This document shows positions 1-8,739 of a stretch of DNA of 64,000 nucleotides, in pieces. Below the pieces are notes generated by a model. The model searched no databases and had not been told where the DNA came from. It was given only the letters and a program-made list of their open reading frames with translations. The translations under genes were made by a program, and so were the position numbers. Positions within the stretch are counted from its first letter, which is position 1. Every line of letters starts with the position of its first letter. Source of the DNA: Pseudolabrys sp. Root1462 (GTDB lineage: Bacteria; Pseudomonadota; Alphaproteobacteria; Rhizobiales; Xanthobacteraceae); assembly GCF_001426945.1 (NCBI RefSeq), contig NZ_LMFS01000001.1, forward strand, positions 1,515,741 to 1,579,740, given 5' to 3'.

Positions 1-218
1 TCAAGCGGCGCGGCAATGGATTCCGCGATCGGCTGCGGCGCGGCGGCGCGCGGGACCGGGGCCGGCGCGGCGGCAACGGCGACGCTGCCGCGAGCAACGC
101 GGATGCGCTGGCCGTCCTGTTCGATTTCGATCTCGGTCAGTCCCGTCTCGTCGAGGAGCTTGGAAAGCTCCTGAATGAGTTCGCGGTCGACCAGTGTAGT
201 TTTCGGCGGTTTTGCCAT
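1..218 (-). CDS. accB: AccB, biotin carboxyl carrier protein of acetyl-CoA carboxylase (N-terminal part)
   Basis: Carries the biotin that shuttles CO2 from biotin carboxylase to carboxyltransferase in the first step of fatty-acid synthesis. Only the first 72 or so residues lie in the window; the biotinyl domain with its lysine is beyond position 1. The visible part starts MAKPPKTTLVDRELIQEL, continues through LLDETGLTEIEIEQDGQRIRV, and then enters an Ala/Pro-rich linker, which is the usual AccB layout. It sits 66 bp downstream of aroQ on the same strand, and aroQ-accB-accC is a common order in alphaproteobacteria. The frame has no stop inside the window, so this is truncation by the window edge and not a broken gene. 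Confidence 0.88.
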   Translation of the reverse strand, partial: MAKPPKTTLVDRELIQELSKLLDETGLTEIEIEQDGQRIRVARGSVAVAAAPAPVPRAAAPQPIAESIAAPL

Positions 219-284
219 TCAAACGGTTCCGACGTTGTGTGCGATGCCGGCGCGGCGCCGGGCAGACGCATAGCTTGGGATATC

Positions 285-737
285 TTACTTTTCTTTTGCG
301 CCGATGATGCCGGCGAGACCCTGGATCGCCAGCGCGTAGCCCTGAATACCGAAGCCCGCCATGACGGCCTTCGCAGCCTTCGACACGTAAGAGTGGTGAC
401 GGAAGGGTTCGCGCTGGTGGACGTTGGTGATGTGGATTTCGATGACCGGTAGTTCGGTCAGCGTCAACGCATCGAGGATGGCGACCGACGTATGGGTATA
501 GGCGGCCGGATTGATGACGATGCCGGCGGCCTTTTTCAGGCGCGCTTCCTGGATGAAGGTGACGAGCTCGCCCTCGATGTTCGACTGGCGGAACACCATG
601 TCGAGGCCGAAGCGCTTGGCGGTGTCACCGCACAGGCGCTCGACATCGGCCAAAGTCGCCGAGCCGTATTTCTCCGGCTCGCGCAGGCCCAGCATGTTGA
701 GGTTGGGTCCGTTGAGGACATAGATCGTCTGGGCCAT
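285..737 (-). CDS. aroQ: type II 3-dehydroquinate dehydratase
   Basis: Converts 3-dehydroquinate to 3-dehydroshikimate in the shikimate pathway, by the type II enolate mechanism of a dodecameric cytosolic enzyme. The 150-residue length is normal for the family. The N-terminal GPNLNMLG motif is at residues 10-17, followed by the catalytic Arg19 and Tyr24 of the lid loop (REPEKYG). The substrate-binding NPAAYTHTS motif comes near residue 77 and the [11 protein letters not shown] segment near residue 100. The ATG start gives the standard N-terminus. It probably forms one transcription unit with accB downstream. The 146 bp upstream hold no gene and are the likely promoter region. Confidence 0.96.
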   Translation of the reverse strand: MAQTIYVLNGPNLNMLGLREPEKYGSATLADVERLCGDTAKRFGLDMVFRQSNIEGELVTFIQEARLKKAAGIVINPAAYTHTSVAILDALTLTELPVIEIHITNVHQREPFRHHSYVSKAAKAVMAGFGIQGYALAIQGLAGIIGAKEK

Positions 738-883
738 TGCAGTCGGTCGTCCGGCAGGGCTGGAGTGCAGTCGTTTCAGCGCAATCGCGCGGCGTTTTAT
801 CGATAGGGACGCTTTATAGGTGGCCGCAGCCGTCAGGGGAAGCCCGCCGTCAAAGCCCTTTTTGTTGTCCTAAGTATCTGAAA

Positions 884-1945
884 CTATTGAGATAATGTCG
901 TATTTGCCGCGGGCGTCGCCGAGCGCATCTGGACGGCCGAGGCGACGAAGAACGGGATCAGCGGGACGAAGATACGCGGCTCGTAGATGATGCCGAAGCC
1001 CAGCATGGCTGCGATCAACGCCAATTCGACCGCGAACAACGGCAACTGGCGCTGCGGATCGCGGCGCGACAACGCGGCACCGAGCCAGACGGTGGTGCCG
1101 AGGAAGCCGAGAACGAGCAGGGCGGCCGGGCTGAAAAACGAGTGCCGCAGAAACTCGATGTTGATCGGCAGCACGAAATTATAGCGGTAGCCGGCCGTGA
1201 CCGGATTGTTGGGGAAGTATTTGGGCGCCATCTCCTCGATGAGCAGATTGCGCCGCAGCAGCTCGGCGATCGCCATTCCGGCGGCGATGCAGAGGACGCC
1301 GGCCAGCATCCGCCGCCAGTCGAGTGCCGGCATGATGCCGTCGCTGAGGCGCTGACGGACAGCGCGGATCACCGGCTCCATCACCAGCCAGAGAGCGATG
1401 AAATTGGCGCTGTCACGATTCCAGGTGGCAACCGCGAACAGGCCGATGAACCAGGACAAAGGGCGATTGGATAAAACGAAGCCGATGAACAGCGTGAAGA
1501 CGATCAGATCGACGAAGTCCCAGCTATAAAGGCATGGCGCGCGCAGCAGCGCGACAAAACTCATGACGAACAACGCCAGGGCAAACAGCCCGCTTTGATC
1601 GTTGCCGCCGATCTTTCGGCCCAGCCGCCACAGCAGGAAGGCGGCGACTGCGACTGCGACGAGCTGGAAGATCATGTGCATGGCGACGTAGTGCGCCGCC
1701 GAACCGAACGCCATCGCCTTGATGATATAGGGTGCGAGGACGCGGCCCTGGAAGGTCTTCCAGACGGGATGACCGGTGGTGACGCCGAACGACGCATCCA
1801 CCGACTGCAGGTAATCCGCCCGATCAAAGACGAGAAAGACGATTGCGAATAATGCGACCGAAACGATTACGGCCAGCGTTGCGCCAAGGATTGTGGAGCG
1901 GATCGCCGGAGCCATTCGCAGCCGCTCGATGTCCTGCACGGTCAT
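884..1945 (-). CDS. polytopic membrane protein of unknown function
   Basis: I do not recognise the family. The protein (about 353 residues from the ATG used here) has a hydrophobic segment close to the N-terminus and several more spread along its length, so it is an inner-membrane protein. Soluble-looking motifs are few; a segment containing APCLYSWDF and another containing TWNRDSANF sit between membrane helices. Such a layout recalls GT-C type integral membrane glycosyltransferases, but no diagnostic motif was seen. A GTG at 1978 and an ATG at 1915 are alternative starts; none has a strong ribosome-binding site. A loosely similar protein is encoded at 24192-25631. Confidence 0.7.
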   Translation of the reverse strand: MTVQDIERLRMAPAIRSTILGATLAVIVSVALFAIVFLVFDRADYLQSVDASFGVTTGHPVWKTFQGRVLAPYIIKAMAFGSAAHYVAMHMIFQLVAVAVAAFLLWRLGRKIGGNDQSGLFALALFVMSFVALLRAPCLYSWDFVDLIVFTLFIGFVLSNRPLSWFIGLFAVATWNRDSANFIALWLVMEPVIRAVRQRLSDGIMPALDWRRMLAGVLCIAAGMAIAELLRRNLLIEEMAPKYFPNNPVTAGYRYNFVLPINIEFLRHSFFSPAALLVLGFLGTTVWLGAALSRRDPQRQLPLFAVELALIAAMLGFGIIYEPRIFVPLIPFFVASAVQMRSATPAANTTLSQ

Positions 1946-2068
1946 GGGGCCGGGGCTCGCATCAGGGCAGCGCCCCACGGACGGCGCGCCGCTTCAGGCC
2001 GGATGTCTAGCGCGCCTCTCGTAAACCGCCGGTTAAGCGATGCTTCGGTTTGTCGCCGAGTCGCGCGA

Positions 2069-3205
2069 TCAAGCAGCGCTGGCGAGGTCGTTGGCGGCCA
2101 GAGTTTCGGCTGCGGCCCAGTCGATGACGTCCTTGATGGCGCTCAGCCGGGCGGCGCCCGCCGCGGTGGCCTGTTGGAAGATTTCAATCTGGCGGTCGCC
2201 GCTGGTACCGCCCGCGACGATGCGGTCGAGGTGGCCGATCTCGGCGCGGCAGCCGAGGATATCGATCTCCGGGGCGATGATGTCGCGGACCTGACCGAGC
2301 CACCGCTCAATGGTGAGGGGCGCGCGCGAGAACGGATCGATGAAGGTTGCGCCGACGCCGTAACGTTGGGCGTGCCACTTGTTCTCGGCCGTGATGGCGC
2401 GGCCGACACGGTCGAAGTCGGCGTTGAGTTCACGGTTGCGGTCGAGCGCGCGCACCAGGCAACGGAACAGCGCGGCGATCGCGATCGCATCCTCGACGCG
2501 GGTGCAGCTATCGGCGACGCGCAGTTCGATGGTCGGATGGCCGACCGACGGCCGGATCGCCCACCAGATGTAACTGGCATTGGGAATGACGCCGGCGCCG
2601 ACTAGCGCGGCGATGTATTCGTCGTAGTCTTCCTTGGTGCGGAACAGTTCGGGCAATCCGGTGCGCGGCAGTTCGTCATAGGCAGCGAGGCGATAGCCGA
2701 CCAGGCCGGTGAGATGGCCCTGCCAGAACGGCGACGAGGTGGACAACGCCAGGAACAGCGGCAGGTAGGGCGTCAGCCGTGTCATCAGATTGACGCGTGC
2801 GTCGAGGTCCGGCACCGCGACATGGACGTGCATGCCGCACATCATGTTGCGCGAGCCGATCATCTGCAGGTCGTCCATGATGGCGCCGTAACGCGCCTTG
2901 CTGGTCGGCGTCATCTCCGGCCAGAAGGCCAGCGGGAAGGTACCCATCGCCGCGACGCCGAGGCCGTGCACGGCCGCCGCATCGCCGAGCGTACGACGCA
3001 TGCGAACGAGGTGAGCGCGTGCATCCGCCATCGTCTCGCAAGGCGGGGTGATGATCTCGATTTGCGACTGAAGCATTTCCGTTGAAACGCTGTCGCCCAG
3101 CCGGTCCTTCAAGCCCGCGAGGAAACGCTTATCGAGACGCCGCACCGCACGGCGCGTCGTCGCGTCGAAAACGAAGAATTCCTCTTCCAGTCCGATCGTG
3201 TACAT
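2069..3205 (-). CDS. carboxylate-amine ligase of the GCS2 (YbdK-like) family
   Basis: Related to the glutamate-cysteine ligase family 2, ATP-dependent enzymes that join a carboxylate to an amine. The physiological substrate of YbdK-type members is unsettled; weak glutamate-cysteine ligase activity is known for the E. coli protein. Family features are the N-terminal GLEEEFFVFD (residues 5-14), which provides acidic metal ligands, the QIEIITPPCE segment, the histidine motif GMHVHVAV, and WWAIRPSVGHPTIELRVADSCT in the C-terminal half. The 378-residue length is normal. The methyltransferase gene lies upstream on the same strand, 61 bp away, and the two may be co-transcribed, though no functional link is evident. 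Confidence 0.88.
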   Translation of the reverse strand: MYTIGLEEEFFVFDATTRRAVRRLDKRFLAGLKDRLGDSVSTEMLQSQIEIITPPCETMADARAHLVRMRRTLGDAAAVHGLGVAAMGTFPLAFWPEMTPTSKARYGAIMDDLQMIGSRNMMCGMHVHVAVPDLDARVNLMTRLTPYLPLFLALSTSSPFWQGHLTGLVGYRLAAYDELPRTGLPELFRTKEDYDEYIAALVGAGVIPNASYIWWAIRPSVGHPTIELRVADSCTRVEDAIAIAALFRCLVRALDRNRELNADFDRVGRAITAENKWHAQRYGVGATFIDPFSRAPLTIERWLGQVRDIIAPEIDILGCRAEIGHLDRIVAGGTSGDRQIEIFQQATAAGAARLSAIKDVIDWAAAETLAANDLASAA

Positions 3206-3265
3206 GCGCCCAATAACCCGCCCGGGTTGATCGGGTTCCCGCGCCTTTTGGACGCTTCGTGTTTG

Positions 3266-4075
3266 TCAGGCTTTCGCCGCAATTACACAGGCCCGGATGC
3301 GGCCTTCGATCGGACCGGCGCCGAATTTCTTCGTCAGTGCCTCGGTCGCCTTGCGCGTCGCGTGCTCGAGACCGCCGGGATCGCGCGCCTCGATCTCGTT
3401 GCGCAGCGGCGTGCCCTGGCAATAGGCGATGGCGACATCGAGCGGTGATGCGGCCTTGCTGACGGCTTCGACCCAATCGCATTGCACATCCGTGAAGCCG
3501 GAGGCTCGCAGTTCGCGCTCGATCTGCGCGGCGTCGTGATAGCCATGCGGGGTCCGGGCGAGGAAGCGCGGCGGGTCGCCGGGAAATTGCGCGGCGAGAG
3601 CGGAGGTGACGACGTCGGCGAAGTCGTTGTGTTCGATACGGTCCCAGACGTTGAAGAGATACGTGCCGCCGGGTTTGAGCACGCGCCGCGCTTCGCGGTA
3701 GCCCTGCTGCTTGTCGGGAAAGAACATCGCGCCGAACTGGCAGAGGACGATGTCGAAGCTGCGATCCTCGAACGGCAGCGCCAGCGCGTCCGCCTGCCGC
3801 CATTCGATGCGGCCGGCGTGGTCGTGATGCAATCGCGCGAAATCCAGCATCGGCTGATTGAGATCGGTGGCGACAATGCGCGCGCCGCCGAGGACCTTGT
3901 CGAGCGCGCGCGTCACGACGCCGGTTCCGGCGGCGACTTCGAGCACGGCGGCCGGACGCTGCGCCGCCGCGCGGCGCGCGAGGTCCTGCGCATAGCGCTC
4001 GAAGATGAGCGGCACCATCAGGCGGTCGTACAGGTCGGGAATAGAACCGGCGAAGACGGCGTCGCTGGCAGGCAT
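3266..4075 (-). CDS. class I SAM-dependent methyltransferase
   Basis: A soluble Rossmann-fold methyltransferase of the UbiE/Methyltransf_11 type. Motif I (VLEVAAGTGVVTRAL) binds S-adenosylmethionine; it is followed by an acidic residue at the end of the second strand (IVATDLNQPML) and by the FDIVLCQFGAMFF segment of motif II. A later LKPGGTYLFNVWD segment matches motif III. The substrate cannot be read from sequence. Two in-frame ATGs lie six bases apart; the AAGGAG motif is spaced properly only for the second (4075), giving about 269 residues. It may be co-transcribed with the carboxylate-amine ligase downstream. Confidence 0.87.
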   Translation of the reverse strand: MPASDAVFAGSIPDLYDRLMVPLIFERYAQDLARRAAAQRPAAVLEVAAGTGVVTRALDKVLGGARIVATDLNQPMLDFARLHHDHAGRIEWRQADALALPFEDRSFDIVLCQFGAMFFPDKQQGYREARRVLKPGGTYLFNVWDRIEHNDFADVVTSALAAQFPGDPPRFLARTPHGYHDAAQIERELRASGFTDVQCDWVEAVSKAASPLDVAIAYCQGTPLRNEIEARDPGGLEHATRKATEALTKKFGAGPIEGRIRACVIAAKA

Positions 4076-4177
4076 GGCCATGCTCCTTGTCGGACCGTCG
4101 AAGGCGCGTCACCGATCTGACGACAGTCGGCGCCGGACTTTCAAGCTGTTTATTCGCGGCCGGGGCGGTCGGCGCGC

Positions 4178-4210
4178 AAAAAAAAGAGGCGCATGACCAT
4201 GCGCCTCTTT
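4178..4210 (-). terminator. rho-independent terminator of the bepA-dsbA unit
   Basis: A 12-bp perfect inverted repeat (arms 4183-4194 and 4199-4210, four-base loop) is followed, on the minus strand, by a run of eight T residues. It lies 25 bp after the stop codon of the DsbA-like gene and ends that transcript. Confidence 0.93.
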
Positions 4211-4234
4211 CCGGTTGCCGATGTCGTGGAACGT

Positions 4235-4999
4235 TCAGCAGGTCGCCTTGCCGCAGCGCGCCATGCTGACCTTCTGGCGCAGGGCGTCGAGGCCGACGGC
4301 GCCGACGACGACGTCGTTGCCGATGACATAGCTCGGCGTGCCGTTCATGCCGAGCGTTTCGGCGAGCTTGAAGTTCTCGGTCAAGGTCGCCTTGACCTCG
4401 GGGCTGGCCATGTCCTTCTCCAGCCGGGCCATGTCGAGACCGGCTTCCTTGGCGGCGGCCATCGCGTGCGCCTTGTCGGCCTGACCGCGGCCGCCGAGCA
4501 GCTTCTGGTGGAAGTCGAGATATTTCTGGCCGGTCGGATCCTGCATGCGCACCGCGACCGCGACCTGCGCAGCTTCGACCGAGCCCGGTCCGAGCACCGG
4601 GAATTCCTTGAGCACGACCTTCAGGTTCGGGTCCTTCAGCAGCGCCAGCATGTCGCCCATGGCGTGCTTGCAGTAGCCGCAGTTGTAATCGAAGAACTCG
4701 ACGAAGGTGACGTCGCCCTTCGGATTGCCGAGCGTCACCTGGTTGGGCGAGGAGAACAGCGCCTTGGCGTTGTCCTTGACCGCGGCCTGATGCTTCTCGG
4801 CATCGGCGGCCTGCTGGCGCTTGTCGAGTTCGGCCATCGCTTCCTGAAGCACTTCCGGATGAGCGATCAGATATTCGCGGACGATGGTGCCGATCTCGTC
4901 CTTCTGTGTGGGCGAGAATTCGGCGGCCGAGGCGCTTTGCATCAGCGCCGAAGCCATAAGGGCGGCGCCGATGGCGGCGAGGCGCAGTTTGGTGGTCAT
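4235..4999 (-). CDS. DsbA-family periplasmic thiol:disulfide oxidoreductase
   Basis: Thioredoxin-fold protein exported to the periplasm, where it makes or isomerises disulfide bonds. From the ATG at 4999 it is 254 residues. It has a signal peptide ending near residue 26 (SASA-A), an N-terminal helical region rich in Lys/Gln/Ala (about 30-85) and the active site CGYC at residues 107-110 within FFDYNCGYCKHAM. The cis-proline loop NGTPSYVIG is near the C-terminus. A second cysteine pair, CGKATC, ends the protein. The N-terminal extension plus C-terminal domain resembles the Com1/ScsC/BdbD-like group more than classical DsbA. An in-frame extension upstream to 5122 overlaps the M48 gene and was rejected. 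It follows the protease gene by 22 bp and ends at a strong terminator. Confidence 0.9.
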   Translation of the reverse strand: MTTKLRLAAIGAALMASALMQSASAAEFSPTQKDEIGTIVREYLIAHPEVLQEAMAELDKRQQAADAEKHQAAVKDNAKALFSSPNQVTLGNPKGDVTFVEFFDYNCGYCKHAMGDMLALLKDPNLKVVLKEFPVLGPGSVEAAQVAVAVRMQDPTGQKYLDFHQKLLGGRGQADKAHAMAAAKEAGLDMARLEKDMASPEVKATLTENFKLAETLGMNGTPSYVIGNDVVVGAVGLDALRQKVSMARCGKATC

Positions 5000-5021
5000 A
5001 GGGGAGGGTCCTTGTCGGTGA

Positions 5022-6446
5022 TCAGTTGCGGGCGTTGTTTTGCGGCTTGTCATTGGTGATGTCGTTGGCCTGTACCCACGGCGGCGAGCCGACCGCAAGG
5101 CGTCCCTTGGCGCGTGCGGCAATTTGCCGGGCCGTTTTTAAATCACCGCGGTTAAGGGCAGCTTGCGCCGCGGCCAGATCGGCACGGCCGAGATCGCCCT
5201 TGCGGCCATAGGCCATGGCGAGCTGGTCGTAGGCTTCGGGAATGGTCGGTTCGCGGGCCAGCGCCGAATTGAGCAGGCCGACGGCCTCTTCGGCGCCTTG
5301 CCGGTCGTTGCTGTTGATCAGCGCTTGCGCCAGCAGGACCTGGATCAGCGGCGCGTTGTTCGACAGCCGCACCGCCTGGCGCAGCGGCGCGATCGCGTCG
5401 TTGGCGCGGCCGGCCTCGAGCAGGGCCTGGCCCTTGAGCTCTTCGAAGAAGGGATTGCCCGGCTGCGACTGAATCAGCCCGTCGATCTGCGCCATGGCGT
5501 TGCGAATGTCGGAGTGACGATAAGCGGCGATCGCCCTCGCGTAGCGTGCCGGAAGGCTGTGGTCGGTCAGCGGATAGCGCCGGGCGACGGTGTCGGGCCG
5601 GTCGAGAAAGCCGGACAGTTTGGCGCGCATCATGTCGTGGCGCGCCTGCAGCGCCGGCGAATCCTTGGCGTCGAAATACGGACTGGACTTGGCGATCACT
5701 TCGAGCGCGGCGACGCGCTCGGCCGGCATCGGATGGGTCTGCAGATAGGGATCGACATTGCGCGAGTTGAACAGCGCTTCGTTGCTCAGCCGCTTGAACA
5801 GTTCGAGCATGCCGCGCGCCGACTGATGGGTTTCCGTGAGAAACTTGACGCCGGCGTGGTCGGCCTGATCTTCCTGGGTGCGCACGTAGGCAAGCAGCGA
5901 GCGCTGGATGGCGGCCTGCGGCGCCAGGATGCCGGCCGCGCCGGCATTGGCGCCGCCCGCGACCGCGGCGCCGGCGCCGATCAGGAGGCCGATGATCGAG
6001 GCGGTCTGCGCCCGCGCCAGCTGTTCGCGCAGGCGCTGCAAATGGCCGCCGGCAAGATGGCCGGTTTCATGGGCAAAGACACCGATGATTTCGTTCGGCG
6101 TCTTGGCATCGAACAGCGCGCCGGCATTGATGAAGATGTGGCGGCCGTCCATGACGAAGGCGTTGAAGGCGCGATCGTTGAGCACGACCACGCGCACGTT
6201 CTGCTTGCCGAGCCCGGCGGCGCGCAGCACCGGCGCGGCGTAATCGCGCAGCAGGTTTTCGATCTCGGTATCGCGGATGACCGGCATGCCGCGATTCTGG
6301 GCCTGCGCCGGCGCCGTCCACGGACCCGCCACCACCGCGGTCACGGCGGCGGCGAAGGCGAGCGTGCGGACGAAGCCGCGGCGGCGTCCGGCGGCTGGCG
6401 CAGCGCATTCGCTCCTGATAGGTAGGCCCGTCAATTCCATGGTCAA
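5022..6446 (-). CDS. BepA-like periplasmic M48 metalloprotease with TPR repeats
   Basis: Zinc metalloprotease of the BepA/YfgC type. In E. coli BepA acts in the periplasm as chaperone and protease for outer-membrane proteins such as LptD. An N-terminal signal sequence (about residues 1-49, ending PAQAQ) is preceded by a basic region. The M48 domain contains the zinc motif HETGH (in VFAHETGHLAGGH) and the third ligand in QEDQADHAGVKFL. After about residue 290, helical repeats typical of TPRs follow (AIAPLRQAVRLSNNAP, LAMAYGRKGDLGRADLA). Length 474 is close to that of E. coli BepA (487). It is placed directly before a DsbA-like gene; since LptD maturation in enterobacteria needs both BepA and disulfide formation, the pairing is suggestive but only an inference. 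Confidence 0.92.
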   Translation of the reverse strand: MTMELTGLPIRSECAAPAAGRRRGFVRTLAFAAAVTAVVAGPWTAPAQAQNRGMPVIRDTEIENLLRDYAAPVLRAAGLGKQNVRVVVLNDRAFNAFVMDGRHIFINAGALFDAKTPNEIIGVFAHETGHLAGGHLQRLREQLARAQTASIIGLLIGAGAAVAGGANAGAAGILAPQAAIQRSLLAYVRTQEDQADHAGVKFLTETHQSARGMLELFKRLSNEALFNSRNVDPYLQTHPMPAERVAALEVIAKSSPYFDAKDSPALQARHDMMRAKLSGFLDRPDTVARRYPLTDHSLPARYARAIAAYRHSDIRNAMAQIDGLIQSQPGNPFFEELKGQALLEAGRANDAIAPLRQAVRLSNNAPLIQVLLAQALINSNDRQGAEEAVGLLNSALAREPTIPEAYDQLAMAYGRKGDLGRADLAAAQAALNRGDLKTARQIAARAKGRLAVGSPPWVQANDITNDKPQNNARN

Positions 6447-6673
6447 AACGCTGCTATTGGCCGGTTCGGCTTCTCTTGCGATTGGCGCGGAACTTAAGAG
6501 ACGCCGGCAGACGCGGTCAACGCGAACCCGGCCGTTTCTCGCGGTTCTTAAGGACCCGGGCCATCACGAACTGGCGAGATTGGACGCGAGTCACCACCAC
6601 CAGGTCCGTCTGCCACGCAACCCTTTGAATGCGGCAGCAGCGGGGCGGGTGGCAGCCCGGCAGGAACCCCGAC

Positions 6674-7846
6674 ATGCTCGACAAGGCGAAAATGCTGCTT
6701 TCTCCCTCCCGGCGCAGCAACGTACCGCCCTTTATCGTCATGGATGTCATGGCGGCGGCCGCGCAGGCGGAGGCCGCCGGCCGTCACGTCGTCCACATGG
6801 AAGTCGGGCAGCCGTTTCAGCCGGCGCCGAAGACTGCGCTCGAGGCGGCGCGCGCGGCGCTAGGCAGCCGCATCGCCTATACCGAAGCGCTCGGCATGCC
6901 GTCGCTGCGGGCCCGCATCGCGCGGCATTATGCCGACACCTACGGTCTCGACCTTGATCCCGGTCGGGTGGTGGTGACCACCGGATCGTCCGGCGGCTTC
7001 ATGCTGGCGTTTCTCACTCTGTTCGAACCCGGTGACCGGGTGGCGCTCGCCAATCCCGGCTATCCGCCATACCGGCACATTCTCACCGCGCTCGGCTGCG
7101 AGCCGGTTTTGATCGAGACCTCGGCGGCAACGCGCTGGGTGATCTCGCCAGAAGCGCTGATCGAGGCGCACCGCAAGACGCCGCTGAAGGGATTGCTGGT
7201 GGCGAGCCCGGCCAATCCGACCGGCACGATGATGGACGCGCAGGCGCTGGCGCGGCTGATCGCGGTGGCGGAAGCGGAAGGCATCAAGGTGATCTCCGAC
7301 GAGATCTATCACGGCCTCGATTATGCCTTCGCGGCAGAGACCGCGGCGAAGCTGTCCGACAACACGGTGATCATCAATTCATTCTCGAAATATTTCTGCA
7401 TGACCGGATGGCGCGTCGGCTGGCTGGTGATGCCGGAGCCGCTGGTGCGTCCGGTCGAGCGGCTGCAGCAGAACTTCGCGATCTCGGTGCCGGCTTTGTC
7501 ACAGATCGCGGCGGAGGCAGCTTTCGACGGCCGCGACGAGATGGAGGCGGTCAAGCACGTCTATGAGGCGAATCGGCGCATCCTCGTCGAAGGTTTGCCG
7601 AAGGCAGGGCTCGACAAATTCCTGCCGGTCGACGGCGCGTTCTATCTCTACGCCGACATCTCGCGCTTCTCCAATGACAGTCTCGATTTCGCCAAGCGCA
7701 TGCTCAACGAAGCCAACGTTGCCGCGACGCCGGGTATCGATTTCGATCCGGTCAATGGCCACAACTTCCTGCGCTTCTGTTACGCCGGGTCTGGCGCGGA
7801 GATGCACGAAGCCGTGCAGCGCATCGGGGAGTGGCTCAAGCGCTAG
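6674..7846 (+). CDS. PLP-dependent class I/II aminotransferase
   Basis: Fold-type I aminotransferase of the aspartate-aminotransferase superfamily. The PLP-lysine is in NSFSKYFCMTGWRVGW. Other family landmarks are the glycine-rich TGSSGGFML, ASPANPTGTMM with the conserved Asn, SDEIYHGLDY with the Asp-Tyr pair, and the C-terminal FLRFCYAGS carrying the carboxylate-binding Arg. About 390 residues from ATG 6674, which is preceded by an AGGAA site; an upstream in-frame ATG at 6629 has no such site. Substrate specificity cannot be deduced; the gene stands alone and is divergent from the M48 protease gene, with 227 bp between. Confidence 0.9.
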   Translation: MLDKAKMLLSPSRRSNVPPFIVMDVMAAAAQAEAAGRHVVHMEVGQPFQPAPKTALEAARAALGSRIAYTEALGMPSLRARIARHYADTYGLDLDPGRVVVTTGSSGGFMLAFLTLFEPGDRVALANPGYPPYRHILTALGCEPVLIETSAATRWVISPEALIEAHRKTPLKGLLVASPANPTGTMMDAQALARLIAVAEAEGIKVISDEIYHGLDYAFAAETAAKLSDNTVIINSFSKYFCMTGWRVGWLVMPEPLVRPVERLQQNFAISVPALSQIAAEAAFDGRDEMEAVKHVYEANRRILVEGLPKAGLDKFLPVDGAFYLYADISRFSNDSLDFAKRMLNEANVAATPGIDFDPVNGHNFLRFCYAGSGAEMHEAVQRIGEWLKR

Positions 7847-7876
7847 GCGAAGCGAGCGGCAGTCAGATCGCCGGTG

Positions 7877-8548
7877 TCAGAACTCGACGTCGAGTTCGAC
7901 CACTTCATCCGGCTCGGCGAGCGCGCCTTCGACCCATTCCTTCACCGCCGGCAGGTCCATGATGGCCTGGCAATAGGCGGCGCAGTCGGAATCGAGCTTG
8001 ACGTCGTAGGTGATGAAGCGCGTCACCACCGGCGCGAACATGGCATCGGCCATGCCCGGCGTGGCGCCGAATAAATAAGGCCCGCCGCTCTTCGACAGAC
8101 ATTCGCGCCAGATCGAGATGACGCGGTCGATGTCGGCCTGCGCGCCGGCCCAGACCTTGAAGCCGGGATGCCGCGCCTTGAGATTCATTGGCAGCGCCGA
8201 GCGCAGATTGGTGAAGCCGGAATGCATTTCGCCGCAGATCGAGCGGCAGTGTGCGCGCGCGGCGCGGTCGTTCGGCAGCAGGCCGCAGTCGGGGAAAGTC
8301 TCGACGAGATACTGCGCGATCGCCAGCGTGTCCCACACCTTGACGCCGTCATGCGTCAGGCAAGGCACCAGAAAGGAAGGCGACAGCAGCAACAATTCGG
8401 CGCGTGTCGAGGGATCGTCGCTGGCGACCGGCTGCTCGTCGAAGTCGAGGCCGGCGAGCTTGCACAGCAGCCAGCCGCGCATCGACCACGAGCCGTAGTT
8501 CTTGCTGGCGATGGTGAGTGAAGCCTTGGCCGGGGCGAGCGAGTCCAT
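7877..8548 (-). CDS. glutathione S-transferase family protein
   Basis: Two-domain cytosolic GST-like protein, about 223 residues. The N-terminal thioredoxin-like half starts LTIASKNYGSWSMRGWLLCKLAG, and SFLVPCLTHDG supplies the cis-proline that binds the gamma-glutamyl part of glutathione. The C-terminal half is all-helical, with an ATPGMADAMFAPV N-capping-like segment. Substrate and class are unknown. Start ATG 8548 is chosen because the GST fold begins about ten residues later; the frame stays open upstream to 8653. It is convergent with the aminotransferase gene, whose stop is 30 bp away. Confidence 0.87.
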   Translation of the reverse strand: MDSLAPAKASLTIASKNYGSWSMRGWLLCKLAGLDFDEQPVASDDPSTRAELLLLSPSFLVPCLTHDGVKVWDTLAIAQYLVETFPDCGLLPNDRAARAHCRSICGEMHSGFTNLRSALPMNLKARHPGFKVWAGAQADIDRVISIWRECLSKSGGPYLFGATPGMADAMFAPVVTRFITYDVKLDSDCAAYCQAIMDLPAVKEWVEGALAEPDEVVELDVEF

Positions 8549-8739
8549 GAGATGAACATCCCTTTGAACGCAGCCCGGCTTCGTCACTGTAGACGAAAGC
8601 TCAGGCGGATCAATAGTTTCCCGCCGGGTCCTGTGAGCGGTTGTCCCCGGCACCCCGGCTTGCCAAGAATTATCTCGCAGTGCAGCATGAAATGATCTAG
8701 CGTTGCAAGATGGGTTCGCCGGGACCCACCGGGGATTGG